A stretch of 5,257 bases of DNA from Pseudomonadota bacterium (GTDB taxonomy: Bacteria > Pseudomonadota > Alphaproteobacteria > Ferrovibrionales > Ferrovibrionaceae). Below, one piece after another: positions 1-5,257 of this stretch (position 1 is its first letter; each line of letters opens with the position of its first letter). Under the pieces are notes generated by a model, which saw only the letters and a program-made list of their open reading frames with translations, made no database searches and was not told where the DNA came from. Position numbers and translations under genes: made by a program. The stretch is taken from contig JAJYTL010000244.1 in NCBI GenBank assembly GCA_021793055.1, positions 1-5,257 on the forward strand, given 5' to 3'.

Positions 1-225
1 ACCGATCTTCGCCTCAATCAGCCGCGCTACGCCTCGCTGCCGAACATCATGAAGGCGCGCAAGAAGCCGATCGAGGAAAAGACCCCGGAAGATCTCGGCG
101 TCGATATCGCGCCGCGCCTTAAGGTGCTGAAAGTCGAGGAGCCGCCGAAGCGTCAAGGCGGCCGCAAGCTCAAAACCGTGGTCGAGCTCGTCAACGCGCT
201 GCGGAACGAAGCGGGAGTGATCTAA
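1..225 (+). CDS. etfB: Electron transfer flavoprotein subunit beta, C-terminal part (5' end outside window)
   Basis: These are the last 74 residues of EtfB, the AMP-binding partner of EtfA in the soluble FAD-containing flavoprotein that carries electrons from acyl-CoA dehydrogenases to ETF:ubiquinone oxidoreductase. The frame is open from base 1 and ends with TAA at 223-225. The fragment opens with DLRLNQPRYASLPNIMKARK, the family's recognition loop, which docks on partner dehydrogenases. Leu13 of the fragment aligns with human ETFB Leu195, the anchor residue, and Lys18 and Lys21 align with human Lys200 and Lys203. The rest, with GVDIAPRLKVLKVEEPP and a terminal helix, follows the usual EtfB C-terminus. 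The AMP-binding part lies upstream and is not visible. The stop shares one base with the etfA start (TAATG), so the pair is likely translationally coupled. Identity is firm; the true start is unknown. Confidence 0.96.
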   Translation, partial: TDLRLNQPRYASLPNIMKARKKPIEEKTPEDLGVDIAPRLKVLKVEEPPKRQGGRKLKTVVELVNALRNEAGVI

Positions 226-1166
226 TGCCGTCCCTGGTTATTGCTGAACACGAGAACGGCGCGCTGAAAAACGCGACGCTGAATACCGTCACCGCGGCGG
301 CGGCGATCGATCTGCAAGTGCACGTGCTGGTCGCGGGCGCGGGATGCGCTGCCGCCGCCGATGCCGCGGCCAAGGTCGTCGGCGTCGCCAAGGTGCTGCT
401 CGCCGAGGACGCCGCCTATGCCAACCAGCTGGCCGAGAACCTGGCGCCGCTGATCGTCGGCTTGGTGCAGGCCAAGGGCTATGGCGCCGTGCTCGCGGCG
501 GCGGGCGCCAACGGCAAAAACGTGATGCCGCGGGTCGCCGCGCTGCTCGACGTCGCCCAGATCAGCGACGTGGTCAAGGTCGAGACTCCGGACACCTTCG
601 TCCGTCCGATCTATGCCGGCAACGCCATGGCGACCGTGCAATCCGCCGACAAGGTCAAGGTCGCGACGGTGCGCGCGACCGGCTTCGCCGCCGCCAAGGC
701 GGAAGGCGGCGCCGCCGAGGTCGAGCGCATCGCGGCGGCCGAGGTTTCCGATCGGTCGTCCTTCGTCGGCCAGGAGCTTTCCAAGTCCGACCGACCCGAA
801 CTCACCGCGGCGCGCGTCGTGGTTTCCGGCGGCCGCGGCTTGCAATCGGGCGAGAACTTCAAATTGCTGGAGAGCTTGGCCGACAAGCTCGGCGGCGCCG
901 TCGGGGCGAGCCGCGCCGCGGTCGATGCCGGCTTCGTGCCGAACGATTACCAGGTCGGCCAGACCGGCAAGATCGTCGCGCCCGATCTCTATATCGCCGT
1001 CGGCATTTCCGGCGCCATCCAGCATCTCGCCGGGATGAAGGATTCCAAGGTCATCGTCGCCATCAACAAGGACGAAGAGGCGCCGATCTTCCAGGTTGCG
1101 GACTACGGCTTGGTGGGCGACCTGTTTACGATCGTTCCCGAGTTGGATGCGGAACTGTCGAAGTAG
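225..1166 (+). CDS. etfA: Electron transfer flavoprotein subunit alpha
   Basis: EtfA, 313 residues, normal family length, binds the redox-active FAD of the cytoplasmic EtfAB dimer. It accepts electrons from acyl-CoA and related dehydrogenases and hands them to ETF:quinone oxidoreductase. The N-terminal domain (about 1-190) has the typical opening with LKNATLNTVTAA at 14-25. The C-terminal FAD domain has VVSGGRGL (199-206, Arg204), GASRAAVDAG (227-236), QVGQTGK (243-249, Thr247 near the flavin in homologues) and the alpha-subunit signature LYIAVGISGAIQHLAGM (255-271). His267 aligns with the flavin-proximal His of human ETFA. KDEEAPIFQVADYGLVGDL at 282-300 is also typical. The start is set by the TAATG overlap with etfB and by GGGAG at 213-217, seven bases upstream. 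The neighbours make it part of an etfB-etfA-dehydrogenase operon. No missing key residues are seen. Confidence 0.98.
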   Translation: MPSLVIAEHENGALKNATLNTVTAAAAIDLQVHVLVAGAGCAAAADAAAKVVGVAKVLLAEDAAYANQLAENLAPLIVGLVQAKGYGAVLAAAGANGKNVMPRVAALLDVAQISDVVKVETPDTFVRPIYAGNAMATVQSADKVKVATVRATGFAAAKAEGGAAEVERIAAAEVSDRSSFVGQELSKSDRPELTAARVVVSGGRGLQSGENFKLLESLADKLGGAVGASRAAVDAGFVPNDYQVGQTGKIVAPDLYIAVGISGAIQHLAGMKDSKVIVAINKDEEAPIFQVADYGLVGDLFTIVPELDAELSK

Positions 1167-1199
1167 GGCCAGGGAAATCGAGCGGGGGGCTGATCGCAA

Positions 1200-2072
1200 A
1201 TGATTCAGAAAATCGGCGTGATCGGCGCCGGCCAGATGGGCAACGGAATCGCCCACGTATGTGCGTTGGCGGGTTACGAGGTCGTCCTTCAGGACGTCAA
1301 TCGCGAGCAGATCGACAAGGCGCTGCAGACCATTTCGCACAACATGGACCGCCAGATCGGCCGCCACGCCATCGAGGCGGCGCAAAAGGCTGCGGCTCTC
1401 GGGCGCATCCATGTGACCGACCGGATCGAGGACTTCGCCGACGTCGATCTCGTGATCGAGGCGGCAAGCGAGGACGAGAGCGTCAAGCGCAAGATCTACG
1501 CCGCGCTCTGTCCGCTGATCAAGAAGGAAACCCTGATCGCGACCTCGAGCTCGTCGATCTCGGTGACGCGCCTCGGCTCCACCACCGACCGGCCGGAAAA
1601 GTTCATGGGCATGCATTTCATGAACCCGGCGCCGGTGATGCAGCTGGTTGAGCTGATCCGCGGCATCGCCACCGACGAGGCGACCTTCCGCGAAATCCGC
1701 GAGCTCACCATCAAGCTCGGCAAGACGCCGGCCAACGCCGAGGACTTCCCTGCCTTCATCGTCAACCGCATCCTTCTGCCGATGATCAACGAGGCGGTCT
1801 ATACCCTCTATGAGGGCGTCGGCTCGGTCGAGGCGATCGACGTCGCCATGCGCCTCGGCGCCAATCATCCCATGGGGCCGCTGCAACTCGCCGATTTCAT
1901 CGGCCTCGATACCTGCCTCAACCTGATGCAGGCGCTCTACGAGGGCCTCGCCGACAGCAAGTACCGCCCCTGCCCGCTGCTGGTGAAATACGTCGAGGCC
2001 GGCTGGCTCGGCCGCAAGAGCCAGCGCGGCTTCTACGATTACCGCAGCGAGGTTCCCGTCCCGACGCGCTGA
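1200..2072 (+). CDS. hbdA: 3-hydroxybutyryl-CoA dehydrogenase (single-domain 3-hydroxyacyl-CoA dehydrogenase)
   Basis: A 290-residue NAD(P)-dependent enzyme that interconverts 3-hydroxybutyryl-CoA (or another short 3-hydroxyacyl-CoA) and the 3-oxoacyl-CoA. The length is typical of the stand-alone bacterial form, without a fused hydratase. The Rossmann domain begins with GAGQMG (9-14), followed by Asp32, the usual ribose-binding acid. The catalytic set fits human HADH by spacing: Ser118 in TSSSS, His139 in MHFMNP, Glu151 in LVELI and Asn189 in IVNR. The C-terminal domain has NHPMGPLQLADFIGLD (222-237) and ends in LGRKSQRGFYDY (270-281). A G-run at 1184-1189, ten bases before the ATG, can serve as ribosome-binding site. 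The gene lies 33 bases after etfA with no terminator between, so cotranscription is likely. It may serve beta-oxidation, polyhydroxybutyrate turnover or C4 acyl-CoA metabolism. Substrate length and NAD versus NADP cannot be read with confidence; the symbols hbd and paaH are also used. Confidence 0.94.
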   Translation: MIQKIGVIGAGQMGNGIAHVCALAGYEVVLQDVNREQIDKALQTISHNMDRQIGRHAIEAAQKAAALGRIHVTDRIEDFADVDLVIEAASEDESVKRKIYAALCPLIKKETLIATSSSSISVTRLGSTTDRPEKFMGMHFMNPAPVMQLVELIRGIATDEATFREIRELTIKLGKTPANAEDFPAFIVNRILLPMINEAVYTLYEGVGSVEAIDVAMRLGANHPMGPLQLADFIGLDTCLNLMQALYEGLADSKYRPCPLLVKYVEAGWLGRKSQRGFYDYRSEVPVPTR

Positions 2073-2087
2073 AGCGCCGACGGGGGC
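2052..2087 (+). other. Hairpin spanning the dehydrogenase stop codon
   Basis: CCCGTC (2055-2060) is complementary to GACGGG (2079-2084), and inside it GCGC (2066-2069) pairs with GCGC (2074-2077) around a TGAA tetraloop that contains the stop codon. A few weaker pairs extend the outer stem to 2052/2087. The bases after it are GC-rich with no T-run, so it is not a canonical intrinsic terminator. It could protect the 3' end of the upstream mRNA, help Rho-dependent termination, or be chance in GC-rich DNA. Pairing is seen directly; function is inference. Confidence 0.3.
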
Positions 2088-2120
2088 GCGCCGCGGCGAT
2101 TGGGCGGCAGGCGGTTCTGG

Positions 2121-2139
2121 TCTGTCTTGCCAAGACGGA
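2121..2139. repeat. Short near-perfect dyad in the argH upstream region
   Basis: GTCTTG (2124-2129) and CAAGAC (2131-2136) are exact inverted arms around one central C. Two further pairs (2121/2139, 2122/2138) extend the dyad after a single G-T mismatch at 2123/2137. The near-zero spacer suits a dimeric DNA-binding protein better than an RNA hairpin. It sits 72 bases before the argH start, in the gap between the two gene blocks. The TTGCCA at its centre resembles a -35 hexamer, but no -10 hexamer is found at 16-18 bases. A role as operator is a guess. Confidence 0.3.
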
Positions 2140-2155
2140 GTAAAAGGTGGGCGGT

Positions 2156-2199
2156 GCCGGGCCCCGAGGGATCGGGCTCGGCCGCCGCTTGAGGTTTTT
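2156..2199 (+). terminator. GC-rich hairpin followed by a T-run: possible terminator or argH leader structure
   Basis: GCCGGGCCC (2156-2164) pairs with GGGCTCGGC (2174-2182), nine pairs including one G-U, around a nine-base loop. A TTTTT run follows at 2195-2199, but 12 bases after the stem rather than directly behind it. That spacing makes it a poor classical Rho-independent terminator. It ends only 11 bases before the argH ATG, so it may end readthrough from the dehydrogenase gene, act as an attenuator-like leader structure, or be incidental. No riboswitch consensus is recognised around it. Confidence 0.35.
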
Positions 2200-2210
2200 C
2201 GGAATCCGCT

Positions 2211-3641
2211 ATGGCCAAGACCAGGAAATCCGCCACCAAGGCAAAATCCACCACCAAGCCCGAGGCCAATCCGCTTTGGGGCGGTCGGTTTCAGGCCGGG
2301 CCTTCGGCGATCATGCAGGAGATCAACGCCTCGATCGCGGTCGACCGGCGGCTCTATCGCCAGGATATCGCGGGATCGAAGGCGCATTGCGCCATGCTGG
2401 TCGCGACCGGCATCCTGAGCGCCGCCGACGGCAAGCGCATCGCCCGCGGCCTGGATCGGATCGCGGCCGAGATCGCGGCCGGCGATTTCGTCATCGATCC
2501 GGCGCTCGAAGATATCCATATGCACATCGAAACCCGGCTCGGCGCCTTGATCGGCCCGGCCGCCAAGCGGCTGCACACCGCGCGCTCGCGCAACGACCAG
2601 GTGGCGACCGATTTCCGCCTCTGGGTGCGCGAGGCGTTAGATCGGCTCGATGCCGGCCTGGTGGCGCTGTTGTGCGCCCTGCTCGATCAGGCGGAGCGCC
2701 ACGCCGAGACAGTGATGCCGGGCTTCACCCATCTCCAGCCGGCGCAGCCCGTCACTTTCGGCCATCATCTCATGGCCTATGTCGAGATGTTCGCCCGCGA
2801 CCGCTCGCGGGCGGCCGACTGCCGCCGGCGGATGAACGAATCTCCCTTGGGCGCCGCGGCGCTCGCCGGCACCTCCTTCGCGATCGACCGCGCCATGACC
2901 GCCCGCGCGCTCGGCTTCGCGCGGCCGATGGCGAATTCGATCGATGCCGTCTCCGATCGCGATTTCGCGCTCGAATATCTCGCCGTCGCGACGATCGCGG
3001 CGGTGCATCTCTCGCGCCTCGCCGAGGAACTCGTCATCTGGTCGTCGCCGGCCTACGGCTTCGTGCGGCTTTCGGATGGCTTCACCACCGGCTCCTCGAT
3101 CATGCCGCAGAAGCGTAACCCCGATGCCGCCGAGTTGGTGCGGGCCAAGACCGGCGCAATCGCCGGCGCCTTGCAGGCCCTGGTGATAGTGATGAAGGGC
3201 CTGCCGCTCGCCTATGGCAAGGACATGCAGGAAGACAAGGCGCCGACCTTTCGCGCCGCCGACGATCTCGATCTTTCGCTCGCCGCCATGGCGGGCATGG
3301 TCGCTGATCTCAAGGCAGAGGCGACGGCGATGCGCGCGGCGACCGCGCTCGGCCATATCACCGCCACCGATCTTGCCGATTGGCTGGTGCAGGCCCGCGG
3401 CTTCTCCTTCCGCGACGCCCATCACGCGGTCGGCCGGCTGGTGCAGGCGGCGGAACGGCGCGGCGTCGATCTCGCAGCATTGCCCGAGGCTGAGATCGAT
3501 GCCGCGATTCCGGGCGCCGGCCGTGCCGCGCGCAAGGTGCTCGACATCGACCGCGCGGTCAAAAGCCGGGCGAGCTTCGGCGGCACCGCGCCGGCTGGCG
3601 TGCGCCGGGCCATCGCCCGCGCGCGCAAGACCCTGGTTTAG
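2211..3641 (+). CDS. argH: Argininosuccinate lyase
   Basis: ArgH, 476 residues, cleaves argininosuccinate to arginine and fumarate, the last step of arginine synthesis; it is a cytoplasmic homotetramer of the fumarase/aspartase superfamily. The fold starts at PLWGGRF (21-27), followed by YRQDIAGSKAH (49-59), HTARSRNDQ (122-130), GFTHLQPAQP (171-180, catalytic His174) and the mobile-loop signature GSSIMPQKRNP (294-304) with the catalytic Ser at 295/296. KDMQEDKAP (337-345) and the terminal FGGTAP (456-461) are also family hallmarks. It is slightly longer than the usual ~460 residues because of a Lys/Arg/Ser/Thr-rich N-terminal tail of about 18 residues. No ATG, GTG or TTG lies between the first Met and PLWGGRF, so the tail cannot be dropped by choosing a later start. 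GGAA at 2201-2204, six bases upstream, is a modest ribosome-binding site. It heads the block and ends six bases before the lipoprotein gene. Confidence 0.97.
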   Translation: MAKTRKSATKAKSTTKPEANPLWGGRFQAGPSAIMQEINASIAVDRRLYRQDIAGSKAHCAMLVATGILSAADGKRIARGLDRIAAEIAAGDFVIDPALEDIHMHIETRLGALIGPAAKRLHTARSRNDQVATDFRLWVREALDRLDAGLVALLCALLDQAERHAETVMPGFTHLQPAQPVTFGHHLMAYVEMFARDRSRAADCRRRMNESPLGAAALAGTSFAIDRAMTARALGFARPMANSIDAVSDRDFALEYLAVATIAAVHLSRLAEELVIWSSPAYGFVRLSDGFTTGSSIMPQKRNPDAAELVRAKTGAIAGALQALVIVMKGLPLAYGKDMQEDKAPTFRAADDLDLSLAAMAGMVADLKAEATAMRAATALGHITATDLADWLVQARGFSFRDAHHAVGRLVQAAERRGVDLAALPEAEIDAAIPGAGRAARKVLDIDRAVKSRASFGGTAPAGVRRAIARARKTLV

Positions 3642-3647
3642 CCGCCG

Positions 3648-3854
3648 ATGGCGCCGCCGGGCCGGTTGTCCCGCCAGATTCGGCTCGTCGTGGTGCTGGC
3701 GCCCCAGGCCGTCGCCTTGCCGCTCGCCGCCTGCGGCCGCAGGGGCAAGCTGGAGTCACCGCGCGGCAGCAATCCGGAAAAGTCGGAAGTCGCGTTGCCG
3801 AACATCAGAATCGCCCGACCGCCGTGGAATTTGCCGCTGGATTGCCAACCATGA
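3648..3854 (+). CDS. lptM: Small LptM-like lipoprotein (putative LPS-assembly chaperone family)
   Basis: A 68-residue protein with an N-terminal lipoprotein signal: Arg6, Arg9 and Arg12, then a hydrophobic stretch (about 13-28) and the lipobox LAAC with the acylated Cys29. CGRRGKLESP after the Cys resembles the CG-x-[KR]-G-P-L start of mature LptM (YifL) proteins, outer-membrane lipoproteins that in E. coli help mature the LptD/E translocon. Position supports this: homologues sit directly before lysA or dapF in other proteobacteria. The gene starts six bases after argH and its TGA overlaps the lysA ATG (ATGA). Odd points: Lys replaces the usual Pro after CGRRG, the hydrophobic core is weak with two prolines, and the mature tail (RGSNPEKSEVALPNIRIARP) is not the usual proline-rich type. 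No clear ribosome-binding site precedes it, so it probably relies on coupling to argH. The lipoprotein call is fairly firm; the LptM function is inferred. Confidence 0.68.
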   Translation: MAPPGRLSRQIRLVVVLAPQAVALPLAACGRRGKLESPRGSNPEKSEVALPNIRIARPPWNLPLDCQP

Positions 3855-5125
3855 CCCCCTTCACCTATCGCTCGGGCGCCCTTCATGTCGAGGAAGTGCC
3901 CATCGCCCGTATCGCCGCCGAGGTCGGCACGCCGGTCTATTGCTACTCGGCGGCGGCGCTGCGCCGCCAATGGCGACTTTTCGCCGATGCCTTCGCTGAC
4001 ATGCCGGTGACGATCTGCTATTCGCTGAAGGCTAATTCGAACCTCTCGGTGATCAAGATCTTCGCCGAACTCGGCGCCGGCGTCGATGTGGTCTCGGAAG
4101 GCGAGCTGCGGCGCGCGTTGAAGGTCGGCGTCCCGCCGTCGCGCATCGTCTTTTCCGGCGTCGGCAAGACCCGGGCCGAGATGCGCCATGCGCTCGAAGC
4201 CGGGATTCTGCAATTCAACGTCGAATCCGAGCCCGAACTCGAAGCTCTGAACGCCGAGGCGGCGGCGCTCGGCGTCCTGGCACCGGTCGCGCTTCGCATC
4301 AATCCGGGGATCGATGCCAAGACCCACGCCAAGATCGCCACCGGCAAGGCGGAAGCGAAATTCGGCATCCCCTGGGAGCGGGCCGAGGCGGTCTACGCGC
4401 AAGCTTCGGCGCTGGCGCATATCCGCCCGGTCGGACTCGACATCCATATCGGCTCGCAGCTCACCGATCTCTCGCCCTTCGCCGCCGCCTTCCAGCGCAT
4501 CGTCGAGTTGGCGCGCAAGCTTCGCACCGCCGGCTACGAGGTGCCGCGGCTCGATCTCGGCGGCGGGCTCGGCATTTCCTATCGCGACGAGGTGCCGCCC
4601 GAGCTCATGGCCTACGCCGAGATCGTGCGCCGGTCGACCAGCGATCTCGGCTGCGAGATCGTGCTCGAGCCGGGCCGCGCGCTGGTCGGCAACGCCGGCA
4701 TCCTGGTGAGCGAGGTGCTTTACGTCAAAACCGGGGCGACCAAGACCTTCGTCATTGTTGACGCCGCCATGAACGATCTTATCCGGCCGAGCTTTTACGA
4801 GGCCTATCACGGAGTTATGCCAGTCGCCGCGGCCGACGGCGCGGCGCCGCCGACGCGGGTCGATTTTGTCGGCCCGGTATGCGAGACTGGCGACGTATTG
4901 GCGAGCGACCGTTTGACGCCGCCGCTCGCGGCCGGCGATCTGGTCGCCTTTCTCTCGGCGGGGGCCTATGGCGCGGTGATGGCCTCGACCTACAACACGC
5001 GACCCCTGGTGCCGGAAGTTCTCGTCGATGGCGCGCGCTTCGCGGTAATCCGCCGCCGGCCGAGCTACGACGAGCTTCTCGCCATCGAATCGCTGCCCGA
5101 CTGGCTGGGCGGCCCCGGCGGCTGA
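3851..5125 (+). CDS. lysA: Diaminopimelate decarboxylase
   Basis: LysA, 424 residues from the preferred start, is a PLP enzyme that decarboxylates meso-diaminopimelate to L-lysine, the final lysine step. It draws on the diaminopimelate also used in peptidoglycan. The fold-type III barrel carries the Schiff-base Lys60 in CYSLKANSN (56-64), His199 in LDIHIGSQ (196-203), the phosphate-binding glycine loop LGGGLG (236-241) and EPGR (273-276). The second domain has DAAMNDLIRPSFY (304-316), the catalytic-acid motif CETGD (344-348, Cys344) and Tyr373 in GAYGAVMAS. The length is usual. A GTG at 3824 would add nine residues, but the ATG at 3851 is preferred: it begins MTPFTYRSG as in relatives, forms an ATGA overlap with the lipoprotein stop, and has a weak TGGA at 3838-3841. 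The stop overlaps the next gene by one base. All active-site motifs are intact. Confidence 0.97.
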   Translation: MTPFTYRSGALHVEEVPIARIAAEVGTPVYCYSAAALRRQWRLFADAFADMPVTICYSLKANSNLSVIKIFAELGAGVDVVSEGELRRALKVGVPPSRIVFSGVGKTRAEMRHALEAGILQFNVESEPELEALNAEAAALGVLAPVALRINPGIDAKTHAKIATGKAEAKFGIPWERAEAVYAQASALAHIRPVGLDIHIGSQLTDLSPFAAAFQRIVELARKLRTAGYEVPRLDLGGGLGISYRDEVPPELMAYAEIVRRSTSDLGCEIVLEPGRALVGNAGILVSEVLYVKTGATKTFVIVDAAMNDLIRPSFYEAYHGVMPVAAADGAAPPTRVDFVGPVCETGDVLASDRLTPPLAAGDLVAFLSAGAYGAVMASTYNTRPLVPEVLVDGARFAVIRRRPSYDELLAIESLPDWLGGPGG

Positions 5126-5257
5126 TGCGCGCCGGCCGGCCGGGTTCCGCTCTCTCGGGGCGGCTGCTCGCGGCCCGGCTGGCCTTGGTTTGGGAAGCCC
5201 TGTGGCCGGCATTGTGGCCGGCGCTGGCGCTGTCCGGCATCTTCCTTTTCGTCACCC
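5125..5257 (+). CDS. TIGR02302/DUF4175-type membrane protein, N-terminal start (3' end outside window)
   Basis: Only the first 44 codons are present. The reading frame starts at an ATG sharing one base with the lysA stop (TGATG). The peptide has a basic N-terminus (Arg2, 5, 13, 18), then RLALVWEALWPALWPALAL (18-36) leading into a hydrophobic segment (about 27-44) that is probably the first membrane helix. This tryptophan-rich RLALxWExLWPALWPALAL pattern, and the place directly after lysA, match my memory of the TIGR02302 family (DUF4175), large alphaproteobacterial inner-membrane proteins of unknown function. With so little sequence the family call is provisional, and no function can be given. 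No strong ribosome-binding site is seen, so translation probably depends on coupling to lysA. Confidence 0.66.
   Translation, partial: MRAGRPGSALSGRLLAARLALVWEALWPALWPALALSGIFLFVT

Noticed and set aside
344..1651. 435-residue plus-strand frame overlapping etfA and the dehydrogenase gene
   Set aside because: The translation is dominated by Arg and Gly, a typical shifted-frame product of GC-rich genes, and it crosses two well-supported genes.
2128..2156. Sigma-70-like promoter for argH based on TTGCCA at 2128-2133
   Set aside because: No -10-like hexamer is found at the proper spacing; the bases there are GC-rich.
2073..2210. Riboswitch or small RNA gene in the gap before argH
   Set aside because: Only isolated hairpins are visible. 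No known riboswitch core, tRNA-like fold or sRNA promoter could be recognised in 138 bases.
222..2576. 784-residue open frame on the minus strand across etfA, the dehydrogenase gene and the argH start
   Set aside because: It is in codon register with the three sense genes (all in the same phase). A stop on the opposite strand there needs a sense TTA, CTA or TCA codon, which GC-rich genes avoid. Its translation is Gly/Arg/Asp/His-rich with no recognisable domain, while the plus-strand products are clear.
2147..3118. 323-residue plus-strand frame over argH, starting in the intergenic gap
   Set aside because: It is an Arg/Gly/Ala-rich shifted frame of argH with no motif. Its start in the gap would otherwise have explained the leader region.
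3824..3850. Upstream GTG start for lysA adding nine residues
   Set aside because: The added residues do not resemble LysA N-termini, and the downstream ATG at 3851 has the ATGA overlap typical of coupled genes.
3214..3999. 261-residue plus-strand frame across argH, lipoprotein and lysA boundaries
   Set aside because: It is an Arg/Pro/Ser-rich shifted frame with no domain, and it conflicts with three supported genes.
3638..5212. 524-residue open frame on the minus strand opposite lysA and the lipoprotein gene
   Set aside because: It is also in codon register with lysA, so the same codon-avoidance explanation applies. The composition is low-complexity and no family is recognised.

Overview
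This window is ordinary chromosomal core metabolism from a GC-rich, gram-negative proteobacterium, most likely an alphaproteobacterium of the Rhodospirillales type. That placement is inferred from the GC-rich codon use, the etfB-etfA-hbd cluster, the gene order argH / small lipoprotein / lysA / large membrane protein of the TIGR02302 (DUF4175) type, and the style of the protein sequences. All genes lie on the + strand and are tightly packed. I see no mobile element, CRISPR array, tRNA, rRNA or sign of recent transfer.

Left block (1-2072): the 3' end of etfB, complete etfA, then a 3-hydroxybutyryl-CoA dehydrogenase. EtfB and EtfA form the soluble heterodimeric FAD/AMP electron-transfer flavoprotein. 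It collects electrons from acyl-CoA and related dehydrogenases and passes them to ETF:ubiquinone oxidoreductase. The neighbouring NAD(P)-dependent dehydrogenase acts on 3-hydroxyacyl-CoA, two steps after acyl-CoA dehydrogenase, so the block looks like one fatty-acid / C4-acyl-CoA oxidation operon. etfB and etfA share one base (TAATG); etfA and the dehydrogenase gene are 33 bases apart.

Middle gap (2073-2210): the only non-coding stretch of any size. It holds a hairpin across the dehydrogenase stop codon, a short near-perfect dyad, and a strong GC-rich hairpin followed by a T-run just before argH. This is the likely boundary between the two transcription units, though no convincing sigma-70 promoter can be read.

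Right block (2211-5257): argH (argininosuccinate lyase, last step of arginine synthesis), a 68-residue LptM-like lipoprotein gene, lysA (diaminopimelate decarboxylase, last step of lysine synthesis) and the first 44 codons of a TIGR02302/DUF4175-type membrane protein. The genes are 6 bases apart, then overlap as ATGA, then as TGATG, so they are very probably one translationally coupled operon. It joins amino-acid synthesis (lysine and its precursor diaminopimelate, a peptidoglycan component) to outer-membrane assembly.

I did not find a previously undescribed system. The points most worth a second look are the unusual LptM-like lipoprotein, the conserved-looking LptM/DAP-gene linkage, the structured argH leader, and the forced basic N-terminal tail of ArgH.
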